64,000 nucleotides of DNA from Haloferax sulfurifontis ATCC BAA-897. Its GTDB lineage: Archaea; Halobacteriota; Halobacteria; Halobacteriales; Haloferacaceae. Below the pieces are notes generated by a model, which saw only the letters and a program-made list of their open reading frames with translations, did not search any database and was not told the DNA's origin. Within the stretch, counting starts at the first letter, position 1, and each line of letters starts with the position of its first letter. Location of the stretch: contig NZ_AOLM01000027.1 of the NCBI RefSeq assembly GCF_000337835.1, positions 1 to 64,000 of the forward strand, in the 5' to 3' direction. Below, one piece after another: positions 9,879 to 17,844 of the stretch. The position numbers and the translations under genes were made by a program.

Positions 9879-10224
9879 ACCACGCCGTCACACAGGACGC
9901 CATTAAATCCTTCCGAGGATGGTACCCCAGCGAGCGCGTGAGGGCGCAGTCCGGCCGACTGACAACAGCGGGGTTCATTTGAGAAGAGTTAGCATATGCT
10001 CTGGGAGAGCGCACATTCGGTTGACAAGCATCCCCGAAGTGAGAGAATACAGTTAGATAACCGTGGAGATAGGGGACATACCCGGATAAAGTCTAATTGT
10101 AGCCTGAGAGACCAGGATCCTGTATCTGAGAACAGAAGTACACTCGAGCTGAACAGACCCGTCAGGGCCAGCGGCGGCTTGCAAGAGTAGTCGAGACGGG
10201 AATTACAAATCTATGTGCGTAATG
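9879..10224. other. Intergenic region with probable FGGY kinase promoter
   Basis: It lies between the IclR stop and the kinase start, both minus strand. A TTTAAT element on the minus strand near 9902-9908 sits about 25-30 bases before the kinase ATG, which fits a nearly leaderless transcript. I see no gene in the rest. Confidence 0.4.
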
Positions 10225-10986
10225 TTAGTGGTTCGTGTGGAGTTCGATGACGTTGGCGGCGCTCTGGACGATGTCGGGAACCTCGTCGGTGAACCGCTCG
10301 TTATTCATGCGGCTGACGGGTTGCGAGACGCTGATTGCACCGAGGACGGTCCCGTCTTTCGCGATGATGGGTGCGCCAACGCATCGGAGCCCTCTGATGA
10401 GTTCCTCGTTGTCCACGGCGTAGCCCCGGTCACGGACCGTCGCCAACTGTGCGTCGAGTTCCGCTCTGTCGGTGATGGTCTGGTCGGTCTCCGCGGGAAG
10501 GCCGTGTTCCTCGATGATGTCGTCGACGCGCTCGGACGGGAGGTGCGCCAGTATCGCCTTTCCGAGTCCGATGGCGTGGAGCGGCCGTCTGAGGCCGGGG
10601 TAGATGTCTAAATCGACCGCCCGCTCACCCTGTTCGGAGGCGAGGTAGACGCCCTGTCCGTACTCCTCGACCATCAGGTTCGCGAGTTCGCCGGTCTGGG
10701 ACGCCAACCGGTGGACCTCGCGCTTCGCCACCTGATACAGCGGGTGGCGGTGCTGTACGTATCCCCCGAATCCGAGCAGGCGGAGACTCAGTTCGTAATC
10801 GGTCCCGTCGCGGACGACGAACTTCTCGGCTTCGAGCGTGCTGAGGTGGTTGTGAACCGTGCTCTTGTTCATCCCGAGTTCCCGTGCGAGGAACGTCACA
10901 CTGCTCGACCCGTGTTCTCGAAGCGCGTCGAGCACCCGAATCGTCTTCCGACTCGTTTCGACCCGGTTGGGCGCGTTTTCTGTCAT
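10225..10986 (-). CDS. IclR-family transcriptional regulator
   Basis: A 253-residue DNA-binding regulator. The N-terminal winged helix-turn-helix contains SSVTFLARELGMNKSTVHNHL, and the C-terminal IclR effector domain includes GLGKAILAHLPSE, GYAVDNEELIRGLRCVGAPI and GAISVSQP. The open frame extends upstream, but ATG 10986 gives the proper family N-terminus, and a TATA element (AAACTATTTA, minus, 11020-11011) lies about 30 bases away, predicting a leaderless mRNA. It is divergent from the UPF0047/aldolase/TIM genes and upstream of the kinase, so it probably controls this sugar locus. TGTTC-type dyads overlap its promoter. Confidence 0.9.
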   Translation of the reverse strand: MTENAPNRVETSRKTIRVLDALREHGSSSVTFLARELGMNKSTVHNHLSTLEAEKFVVRDGTDYELSLRLLGFGGYVQHRHPLYQVAKREVHRLASQTGELANLMVEEYGQGVYLASEQGERAVDLDIYPGLRRPLHAIGLGKAILAHLPSERVDDIIEEHGLPAETDQTITDRAELDAQLATVRDRGYAVDNEELIRGLRCVGAPIIAKDGTVLGAISVSQPVSRMNNERFTDEVPDIVQSAANVIELHTNH

Positions 10987-11019
10987 AACAGCGTGTCGTC
11001 GAGGCAACCCTAAATAGTT

Positions 11020-11045
11020 TGTTCCATCGAGTAGAACAGCTGTTC
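11020..11045. promoter_or_regulatory. Overlapping TGTTC/GAACA dyads: candidate IclR operator
   Basis: TGTTC at 11020-11024 pairs with GAACA at 11034-11038 (spacer 9), and GAACAGCTGTTC at 11034-11045 is a perfect 12-bp palindrome. Both sit just upstream of and over the TATA region of the iclR-type gene, in the divergent control region, which suggests autoregulation. The assignment to this regulator is inference. Confidence 0.5.
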
Positions 11046-11162
11046 GATTCAGCGAGACAGCGGAGCGAGTCGTCGACACCGGTCGAGCGGTGGCTGTAGA
11101 AGGGGGAACCCGAGATATCTGCCGCCTAACGGTCGCTGTGCGGTGTTCGGTGGAGCCTCGGC

Positions 11163-11174
11163 AAAAACTATTTA
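11163..11174 (+). promoter_or_regulatory. TATA box of the UPF0047/aldolase/TIM operon
   Basis: AAAAACTATTTA precedes the ATG at 11199 by about 27-30 bases, predicting a leaderless transcript. It nearly matches the AAACTATTTA element of the divergent regulator gene, consistent with coordinated control. Confidence 0.5.
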
Positions 11175-11198
11175 CGCTCACTCTCTGAGCTACGGTGT

Positions 11199-11624
11199 AT
11201 GGAGATACAGACAGAGAGCTTCTCCATCGAGAGCCACAGCAGGTTCGAGATTCTGAGCGTCACCCCCGAGGTGGAAGCGACCATCGAGGACCTCGGCGTG
11301 ACCGATGGACTCGTGTACGTGTCGACGCCGCACACGTCCGCGGCGCTCTCGACCAACGAGTACGAAGAGAAGCTCCTCGACGACATGATTGACAAGTTCA
11401 AGGAGATAGCCCCCCCGGACGAGGGCTACTACCACGACCTCGACCACATCACCGCGGGCGAGCAACCGAACGCTCACGCGCACCTCATCTCCGCGATGAT
11501 CAAGCGACCGGTCCTGCTCGTCCTCCGCGACGGGGACCTCGACCTCGGGACCTGGGAGGAGGTCATGTTCTTCGAACTGTGCGGCCCGCGCGAACGAACG
11601 ATTACCACGACGATTCTACAATAG
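11199..11624 (+). CDS. UPF0047/YjbQ-family protein
   Basis: A 141-residue single-domain protein of the YjbQ family, sometimes annotated as secondary thiamine-phosphate synthase. Family motifs seen are VYVSTPHTSAALSTNE, YYHDLDHITAGEQPNAHAHL and the C-terminal GTWEEVMFFELCGPR; the histidines would form the metal or active site. It is the first gene of the divergent operon, two bases before the aldolase, so a role in this sugar pathway rather than in thiamine biosynthesis is possible. The physiological function of the family is poorly defined. Confidence 0.88.
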   Translation: MEIQTESFSIESHSRFEILSVTPEVEATIEDLGVTDGLVYVSTPHTSAALSTNEYEEKLLDDMIDKFKEIAPPDEGYYHDLDHITAGEQPNAHAHLISAMIKRPVLLVLRDGDLDLGTWEEVMFFELCGPRERTITTTILQ

Positions 11625-11626
11625 CC

Positions 11627-12403
11627 ATGACGGACCAACGACTCGGACGATCGGTGACTGTCGCTATCGACCACGGCCTCCATTGGGGTTCCCTCGAAGG
11701 GTTCGAGGACCCCGCGGCGCTCCTCGACACGGTGTTGGACGCCGGCCCCGACGGTATCCTGGCGAGCGTGCCGTTCCTGAAGCGCTTCGAGGACCGAATC
11801 GACGCCGCCGACGTCCACACCATCGGCACGCTCGACCTCCTGTACGACTCGACGATGCCGGGCGACATCGAGAACGCGGAAATCCACTCACAGGTGTTCA
11901 GCGTCGAGGACTGCGCCGAGGTGGCCGACGCCGCGAAGGTCGCGCTCGTCTTCGGCCGGGAGGACCCCGACGTGCTGAAGGAGAACGCCGAGTTCGTCGC
12001 GGCCGCGGCCGAGGACTGCGACGACGCGGGGATTCCGCTCATCGTCGAGCCGACCCTCTGGGGCCAGCGCGCCGACGACGAGTTCGACACCGACTACCTC
12101 GTCAACGCCAACCGCCTGGGCTTCGAACTCGGCGCGGACATCCTGAAGACGCCGTACCCACCCACGGGCTTCGAGCGCATCGTGGACAACGCGCCGGTGC
12201 CGACGTACATCGCCGGCGGCCCCACCGTCGAGACGGACCGAGAGGTACTGGAGATGGTCCACGGTGCCGTCGAGGCCGGTTCGCAGGGCGTGATGTTCGG
12301 CCGGAACGTCTGGCAACGGGACGACCCCGCGGCCATCATCGACGCGCTCTCGGCCATCGTCCACGAGGGCGCGACTATCGAGGAGGCGGAGACGCTGTTG
12401 TGA
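11627..12403 (+). CDS. DhnA/LsrF-type class I aldolase
   Basis: A 258-residue TIM-barrel aldolase. ATG 11627 follows the previous stop by two bases; a longer open frame overlaps the preceding gene and is not preferred. VAIDHGLHWG (residues 12-21) is the conserved DHG motif of DhnA-type fructose-bisphosphate aldolases, ADHS synthases and LsrF. Lys174 in ADILKTPYPP is the expected Schiff-base lysine, and IAGGP plus GVMFGRNVW are the phosphate-binding loops. It probably cleaves a phosphorylated ketose to triose phosphates or related products. Its neighbour is a triosephosphate isomerase paralog, and a PTS follows. Confidence 0.83.
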   Translation: MTDQRLGRSVTVAIDHGLHWGSLEGFEDPAALLDTVLDAGPDGILASVPFLKRFEDRIDAADVHTIGTLDLLYDSTMPGDIENAEIHSQVFSVEDCAEVADAAKVALVFGREDPDVLKENAEFVAAAAEDCDDAGIPLIVEPTLWGQRADDEFDTDYLVNANRLGFELGADILKTPYPPTGFERIVDNAPVPTYIAGGPTVETDREVLEMVHGAVEAGSQGVMFGRNVWQRDDPAAIIDALSAIVHEGATIEEAETLL

Positions 12404-12431
12404 CTCCCCGAGGGAGCCCCCAAACCCACCC

Positions 12432-13109
12432 ATGAATCTCCCGTACCCCCACTTTCAGGTCAACTTCAAGGTGTATCCGGACACGAGCGGCGAGGACGCG
12501 CTCGCGTTCGCGCGGATGCTCGAAACGATAGAGGCGGAGACCGACGCGCGCTTCGTGTTGACGCCGCAACTGCCGGACATCCGGCTGATAACCGAACGCA
12601 CCGACCTCGCCGTCACCGCGCCCGCGATGGACGCCGTCGAGCCCGGTCGCGGGATGGGGAAAATCCTCCCCGAGACCGTCGCGGACGCGGGGGCCGACGG
12701 CGTCGTCATCAACCACGCGGAGAACCGCGACACGCTGTCCGACCTCGTGTGGAAAATCGAGCGCTGTCGCGACCTCGACCTCGACTCGGTCGTCTGCGTC
12801 GACAGCATCGAGATGGGTCGCGCAGTCGCGGAGTTCGACCCCGACTCGATGATATACGAGATGCCCGAAGACATCTCGTCGGACCGCGCGATCACGCAGA
12901 CCCACCCCGACCGCGTGCGCGACTTCATGTCGATGGTCGAAGCGGAGAACCCGCGCACTCGCGTCCTCGTCGGCGGCGGCATCTCGACCGCCGAAGACGT
13001 CCGCCTCGCGTTCGAACAGGGAGGCCACGCGACCGGTGCCGCATCGGCCGTGTCGCTCGCGTCGGACCCGGAGCCGCTCCTCCGCGACATCGCCGCGAGT
13101 TTCCCCTGA
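12432..13109 (+). CDS. Triosephosphate isomerase paralog with altered phosphate loop
   Basis: A 225-residue barrel clearly related to archaeal TpiA: QVNFKVYP (Asn11, Lys13), DAVEPGRGMGKILPE, the catalytic NHAENR (His95), Glu143 in YEMPED, and VGGGISTAEDV with the C-terminal phosphate loop. The mobile loop that reads ELIGTGIPVS in archaeal TpiA (from memory) is here EDISSDRAITQ, so the canonical phosphate gripper is changed. An isomerase acting on another phosphorylated aldose/ketose pair, such as a tetrose phosphate, fits the change and the sugar-locus context. Simple TpiA activity is not excluded. It starts 28 bases after the aldolase. Confidence 0.75.
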   Translation: MNLPYPHFQVNFKVYPDTSGEDALAFARMLETIEAETDARFVLTPQLPDIRLITERTDLAVTAPAMDAVEPGRGMGKILPETVADAGADGVVINHAENRDTLSDLVWKIERCRDLDLDSVVCVDSIEMGRAVAEFDPDSMIYEMPEDISSDRAITQTHPDRVRDFMSMVEAENPRTRVLVGGGISTAEDVRLAFEQGGHATGAASAVSLASDPEPLLRDIAASFP

Positions 13110-13187
13110 GACGGTCAGACGGTCGCCGACGGCGGACCGCCCCGTCTCGCGCCGCGCGGTGACTGCGGCGCGTCAGACCGGCGCAAT

Positions 13188-13197
13188 CTTTTTTAAT
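13188..13197 (+). promoter_or_regulatory. TATA box of the EIIB gene
   Basis: CTTTTTTAAT lies about 33 bases before ATG 13226. This favours the 13226 start, giving a nearly leaderless mRNA, over an upstream in-frame ATG at 13196 that overlaps the element. Confidence 0.5.
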
Positions 13198-13225
13198 GGT
13201 CATCGATGATGTGCAATACACGACA

Positions 13226-13522
13226 ATGACAGCGAAAAACATCCTCGTAGTGTGTGGCACATCGGTCGCGACGTCGACGGTCGTCAAGGAAGCGCTGAAA
13301 GAGAAGCTCCCAGCGCGGGGCCTCGACATCGGGACCATCGCCAAGGCGAAGGCGACGGAAGCCCCCGGCAAGGTCTCGTCGGGGAACTTCGACCTCATCG
13401 TCACCACGACGCAACTCAACCAGGACAAGTTCGACATCCCGGTCATCCACACGACGGCGTTCATGACCGGCATCGGTCAAGACGAAGTCCTCGACGACAT
13501 CGCCGCGGCGCTCGAAGACTGA
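13226..13522 (+). CDS. PTS EIIB component, galactitol type
   Basis: A 98-residue cytoplasmic phosphocarrier. ILVVCGTSVATSTVV places the phosphorylated cysteine at residue 10 in the P-loop-like turn characteristic of GatB. The rest (FDLIVTTTQLNQDKFDIPVIHTTAFMTGIG) follows the IIB-Gat fold. It would accept phosphate from EIIA and transfer it to the sugar during transport through EIIC, encoded 91 bases downstream. Confidence 0.88.
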   Translation: MTAKNILVVCGTSVATSTVVKEALKEKLPARGLDIGTIAKAKATEAPGKVSSGNFDLIVTTTQLNQDKFDIPVIHTTAFMTGIGQDEVLDDIAAALED

Positions 13523-13613
13523 TTGACGCGTCTGCGACGCGGATTTTTCACGAACGATAGCAATGTTTATGTGGGCTCACTCTCATCCTGAGACAGGGTT
13601 GTGAGTTAATAGC

Positions 13614-15137
13614 ATGGCAGTACCAGAAGTACTCTTACAGAGTGGTGTGAGTTCCCTGTTGAATTCGATCAACAGCGTAATCCAATCGCTGGGCGTGAGC
13701 GTCCTCCTTCCGATAATCATCTTCCTCATCGCGCTCGCGTTCCGGGTGGACGTGTTGAAGGCGGCGCGCTCGTCCATCCTCATCGGCATCGGCTTCATCG
13801 GCATCAATCTCGTCATCGGGCTGTTCAGCGAGAACATCAGCCCGCTGGCCCAACAGATGGTCGAGGTGACCGGCATCACGCTTCCGGCGGTCGACGTCGG
13901 CTGGCCCGCCGCCGCCGCCATCGCCTTCGGTATCGCGGAACTCGGCGTCTGGATGATTCCGCTGTTCGTGGTGATGAACCTCGTCCTCTTCGCTATCGGC
14001 TTTACCTACACGCTCAACGTGGACATCTGGAACTACTGGCACTTCGCCTTCATCGGCGGGCTGGTCTACATGAGCACGAACAACTGGCTGTACTCGGTGG
14101 CGGTCGGGCTGACGCTGGGGCTGTTCGTCCTCGTGGCCGCGGACTGGACGCAACCGGCCGTCGAAGAGACGTTCGACACGCCCGGTATCTCCATTCCGCA
14201 CGGGACCTCGGCACCCTACGCCGTCGCCGCGATTCCGATTCACTGGGCGGTGGATAAGACGCCGCTCGGGAACATCGAAGCCGACCCCGACGCGATTCAA
14301 GACCGGTTCGGCATCCTCGGTGAACCAATCTTTGTCGGCCTCGCCATCGGGCTCGTCATCGGTATCGCCGCCTACAGTAACGCGCTCTTCGTCGCCGAGA
14401 GCTGGTACGCCATCCTCACCGCCGGCATCTCGTTCGCCGCGGTGATGCACATCCTCCCGATGATGGTCGGTATCCTCATGGAGGGGCTGACGCCGCTTTC
14501 GGAGTCGATTCGGAACTACATGACCTCGCGGTTCGAAGACCGCGACATGGCGATCGGCCTCGACTCGGCTATCCTCATCGGCCACGAGTCGGTCATCGCG
14601 TCCAGCCTGCTCATCGTTCCCATCGCCATCGTGATGTCGATCATCCTCCCCGGCAACGACGTCCTGTGGGGAATCGACCTGGCGACGTTCCCGTTCTTCT
14701 TCGCGCTGATGGTTCCCATCATGAACGGCAACATCGTGAAGATGGTCGTCACGGGAACCATCCTGCTCGTTCCGCTTCACTACATCGCCTCCGCGGTGGC
14801 TCCCCTCCTGACGCAGGCGGCGGGGAGCGCGGGCTTCGACCTCGGTGGCCGCGGGCTCATCACGTCGCCCGTCGCTGACGCGGGGTCGCCCGCGACGGGC
14901 ATCCTGACACTCATCCCGGCGCCGGTCGCCCTCGCGGTCGGACTCGTCATCGTCCTCGGTATCTGGGTCGCACTCCGGATGTGGCCCCAGCGGATGTACA
15001 TGGTCGCCGGCGCGTCCGAAGAGAAAGCGCGGGAGACCGTCGAACGTCGTCACACCGGCAAGGGCGGCGGGCTCCTGCCCAACAAACTCGGTTCGACCGT
15101 CGACGCGACGAGCGCAGAGGGTCGCTCCGACGACTGA
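13614..15137 (+). CDS. PTS EIIC permease, galactitol type
   Basis: A 507-residue polytopic membrane protein with about ten or more hydrophobic segments; it transports and co-phosphorylates its substrate. EIIC-Gat motifs include ALAFRVDVLKAARSSILIGIGF near the N-terminus, DVGWPAAAAIAFG, NLVLFAIGFTYTLNVDIWNYWHFAF and NGNIVKMVVTG. It is longer than typical bacterial GatC because of a polar C-terminal tail after the last helix (AGASEEKARETVE onwards). It lies between the EIIB and EIIA genes. GatC-family substrates include galactitol and other polyols; the substrate here is unknown. Confidence 0.87.
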   Translation: MAVPEVLLQSGVSSLLNSINSVIQSLGVSVLLPIIIFLIALAFRVDVLKAARSSILIGIGFIGINLVIGLFSENISPLAQQMVEVTGITLPAVDVGWPAAAAIAFGIAELGVWMIPLFVVMNLVLFAIGFTYTLNVDIWNYWHFAFIGGLVYMSTNNWLYSVAVGLTLGLFVLVAADWTQPAVEETFDTPGISIPHGTSAPYAVAAIPIHWAVDKTPLGNIEADPDAIQDRFGILGEPIFVGLAIGLVIGIAAYSNALFVAESWYAILTAGISFAAVMHILPMMVGILMEGLTPLSESIRNYMTSRFEDRDMAIGLDSAILIGHESVIASSLLIVPIAIVMSIILPGNDVLWGIDLATFPFFFALMVPIMNGNIVKMVVTGTILLVPLHYIASAVAPLLTQAAGSAGFDLGGRGLITSPVADAGSPATGILTLIPAPVALAVGLVIVLGIWVALRMWPQRMYMVAGASEEKARETVERRHTGKGGGLLPNKLGSTVDATSAEGRSDD

Positions 15138-15142
15138 CCGCG

Positions 15143-15170
15143 CAGTTACAGTTACAGTTACAGTTACAGT
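15143..15170. repeat. Hexanucleotide tandem repeat (CAGTTA) x 4.7
   Basis: CAGTTA is repeated four times plus CAGT immediately after the EIIC stop codon, in the gap before the EIIA gene. The copies are exact, so the tract could vary in length between strains. No function is evident. Confidence 0.85.
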
Positions 15171-15276
15171 CACCCGTCGGTGCCCGCGACTCGACCGCGA
15201 CGAGTCGCCGCGTTTCCCGGCACCGCCGGCGAACCGGTACCAACACTTTTCTCGGAGACCCGCGTACGACTCATCG

Positions 15277-15738
15277 ATGCGAACCGAAAGCCTCGAACTG
15301 ACTGGCGAGACGGACGAAGCGGTCCTCACGGAACTCGGCGCGTACGCCTACGACCAAGGCTGGGCCGACAAGACCTACGCGGACGCCCTTCTGGAACGCG
15401 AAGCCGACTACCCGACGGGACTCGACATCCCGACGATGGGGTTCGGCATCGCCATCCCCCACGCCGACCCCGACCACGTCTCCGAACAGGCCGTGCTCCT
15501 CGGACTGCCGCCCGCGGGCGAGTCGATAGCCTTCCGGAGCATGGACAACCCCGACGAGCGCGTCGAGGCCGAAGTCGTCGTGTTGCTTCTCGTGACAGAC
15601 ACCGACGGCTACTCCTCGTTCCTCTCGAACCTCGCGAAACTCTTCCAGGCCGAGGAGTTCGCCGAGCTGACGAAGCGCCGCGACGCCGACGGCCTGCTCG
15701 ACCTCGTCGTCGAGCGCTGTGTCGATTTCGACGGCTGA
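15277..15738 (+). CDS. PTS EIIA component, mannitol/fructose/galactitol type
   Basis: A 153-residue cytoplasmic phosphocarrier of the PTS_EIIA_2 fold. FGIAIPHADPDHVSEQ places the phosphoacceptor at His62, and VVVLLLVTD with the following helix completes the domain. It relays phosphate from HPr to EIIB. It lies 139 bases after EIIC and converges with the EI gene, whose stop is 14 bases from its own. A full A-B-C-HPr-EI set is thus present. Confidence 0.88.
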   Translation: MRTESLELTGETDEAVLTELGAYAYDQGWADKTYADALLEREADYPTGLDIPTMGFGIAIPHADPDHVSEQAVLLGLPPAGESIAFRSMDNPDERVEAEVVVLLLVTDTDGYSSFLSNLAKLFQAEEFAELTKRRDADGLLDLVVERCVDFDG

Positions 15739-15751
15739 GAAGGTCCAGTTC

Positions 15752-17434
15752 TCAGTCGATGAGCGCTCGCACGTCCTCGCGGGTCTCGGCGTTGAGGGCC
15801 GCCTCGGCGAGCGTCGCCGCCGACTCGTCGTCGACGTCCCGGACGCCCGCTTTCACGTCGGGAATCGTCACGGCGCTCATGCTCAGTTCGTCGAGACCGA
15901 GCCCGACGAGCAGTTCGGTGAAGTCCGGGTCGCCGGCCATCTCGCCGCACATACCGACCCAGGCGTCGCCCTCGTGGACGGCCTCGACCGTCCGCGCGAT
16001 GGCGCGGAGAACCGGCGGGTGAAGCGGGTCGTGTAACGAGGCGACGCGGTCGTCGTCGCGGGCCGCGGCCATCACGTACTGCGTGAGGTCGTTCGTCCCG
16101 ATACTGAGGAAGTCGAGGCGTTCGGCGAACTCGCGGGCGAGGAAGACCGACGCCGGCGTCTCGACCATCGCGCCGAGTTCGGGGACCGCGTAGTCGATGC
16201 CCGCGTCGTCGAGTTCCGCGGCGATTGCGCTCACTTCGTCGAGGAGCGCGTCGAGTTCCGCGACCGTCGACACCAGCGGGAACATCACGGCGAGTTGCGC
16301 CGGGCCGGCGGCCGCGCGCAGAATCGCGCGGACGTGTTCTTCGAACAGTTCGGGCCGCTCGCCCGGTGCGAACCGGACGCCACGGACGCCGAGAAACGGG
16401 TTATCGCCGGGGTCGGAGTCGACGTACGGAATCGGCTTGTCGCCCCCGATATCGAGCGTTCGGACGACCACGCGCGACCCGGCGAACGTCTCGCACACCT
16501 CACAGAGCGCCTCGTACTGCTCGTCTTCGTCCGGCGGCGCCTCCCGGTCGAGAAAGAGGAACTCCGTTCGAAAGAGCCCGACGCCGTCCGCGCCGCGTTC
16601 GGCGGCCGCCACCGCTTCCCGCGGCGTTCCGACGTTCGCGGCGACTTCGACGTGCCGGCCATCGACCGTCGTGACGGGGTCGTGCCGAACCGTCGCGCCG
16701 CTCGATTCCCGCGCCGCGGCGACGGCGTCGGCGTCCGGGTCGACGGTCACGTCGCCCGTGGTGCCGTCGACGACGAGACGCGTGCCGTCGTCGAGGTCGA
16801 CCGCGTCGGGGTCGACGCCGACCACCGCCGGAATCGCCAGCGACCGAGCCATGATGGCGGCGTGCGACGTGCGGCCCCCCTCGACCGTGACGAACCCGGC
16901 GACCGCGTCGGGGTCTAACTGCGCGGTGTCGCTCGGCGTGAGCCGCTCCGCGACGAGCACTGTTCCCTCGGGGAGCGTCGAGAGGTCGACCCGGTCGCGG
17001 TCGAGCAGAATACGGAGCAGTCGGTCGCGGACGTCTCGGAGGTCGTCCGCGCGCTCGGCGAACATCCCATCCGCCCCCTCGAACGTGGCGATGGGGTCCT
17101 CGAACGCCCGGGAGACGGCTCGCTCGGCGGTGACGCCGTCTTCGCTGACCGCGGTTTCGACGCCGTCGGTGATCTGTGGGTCGTCGAGGAACTGCAGATG
17201 CGCGTCGAATATCTCCGCCTCTTCCGCGCCGACACGCTCGGCCGTCCGAGACCGCTCGCGGGCGAGTTCGTCCGCCGCCGTCTCTCGTGCCGCCTCGAAC
17301 CGCTGACGTTCGGTCTCGGGGTCGACCGCCGACCGCTCGTCGTCGTCGAGGTCGACCGCGGAATCGTACTGGACGACCGTGCCGACACCGAGTAGCGGCG
17401 TCACCCCGACGCCCGAGATTCGGCGGTCGCTCAT
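15752..17434 (-). CDS. ptsI: PTS enzyme I (phosphoenolpyruvate-protein phosphotransferase)
   Basis: A 560-residue cytoplasmic enzyme that starts the phosphate relay from phosphoenolpyruvate. From ATG 17434 it begins MSDRRISGVGVTPLLGVG. The swivelling domain has GGRTSHAAIMARS with the phosphohistidine at 191. The PEP-binding barrel has GLFRTEFLFLDR, RTLDIGGDKP, FLSIGTNDLTQY and the catalytic cysteine in MCGEMAGDP. Length and motifs are complete. It is divergent from the HPr gene across a 128-base promoter region. A longer open frame upstream of 17434 lacks family similarity. Confidence 0.95.
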   Translation of the reverse strand: MSDRRISGVGVTPLLGVGTVVQYDSAVDLDDDERSAVDPETERQRFEAARETAADELARERSRTAERVGAEEAEIFDAHLQFLDDPQITDGVETAVSEDGVTAERAVSRAFEDPIATFEGADGMFAERADDLRDVRDRLLRILLDRDRVDLSTLPEGTVLVAERLTPSDTAQLDPDAVAGFVTVEGGRTSHAAIMARSLAIPAVVGVDPDAVDLDDGTRLVVDGTTGDVTVDPDADAVAAARESSGATVRHDPVTTVDGRHVEVAANVGTPREAVAAAERGADGVGLFRTEFLFLDREAPPDEDEQYEALCEVCETFAGSRVVVRTLDIGGDKPIPYVDSDPGDNPFLGVRGVRFAPGERPELFEEHVRAILRAAAGPAQLAVMFPLVSTVAELDALLDEVSAIAAELDDAGIDYAVPELGAMVETPASVFLAREFAERLDFLSIGTNDLTQYVMAAARDDDRVASLHDPLHPPVLRAIARTVEAVHEGDAWVGMCGEMAGDPDFTELLVGLGLDELSMSAVTIPDVKAGVRDVDDESAATLAEAALNAETREDVRALID

Positions 17435-17562
17435 CGGTCCCCCGTAGCTATCGCTGAATACGCTTCGCTTGCGAACATGGCAGGCGTCTAGTCCGCATCC
17501 GCCGGTAAAAACACTCGCCAAACGGTAAAGCCTTAGTGCCGGCGTGGGATGTTGTCGCACGG

Positions 17563-17844
17563 ATGCCAGCGAAATCAGCGACAGTAGTCGTAGAGCACGA
17601 GACCGGTCTCCACGCGCGCCCCGCGTCGATGTTCGTCCAGACGGCGTCGAAGTTCGAGACGGACATCTCCGTGCGGAAAGCCGGCGGGGAGACGGAAGTA
17701 GACGCCAAAAGCAGTATCGCCGTTCTCTCGCTCGGTGTCGGCCCGGACGAGGAAATCGTCATCACCGCCGACGGCAGTGACGGCGAGCAGGCCGTCGAGC
17801 GACTCGTCGAACTCGTCCGGAACGACTTCGACCTCGATTCGTAG
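17563..17844 (+). CDS. ptsH: PTS phosphocarrier protein HPr
   Basis: A 93-residue protein with the HPr active site ETGLHARPAS, phosphohistidine at residue 17. SSIAVLSLGV near residues 50-59 matches the loop that carries the regulatory serine in Gram-positive HPr; whether Ser50 or Ser51 is phosphorylated in archaea is unknown. It carries phosphate from EI to EIIA. ATG 17563 gives the normal N-terminus; an upstream in-frame ATG at 17536 adds nine residues. It is divergent from ptsI, so both may share control elements. Confidence 0.93.
   Translation: MPAKSATVVVEHETGLHARPASMFVQTASKFETDISVRKAGGETEVDAKSSIAVLSLGVGPDEEIVITADGSDGEQAVERLVELVRNDFDLDS

Noticed and set aside
11579-11626. Upstream start of the aldolase at 11579
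   Set aside because: It would overlap the UPF0047 gene by 46 bases and add residues not seen in the family. ATG 11627 fits.
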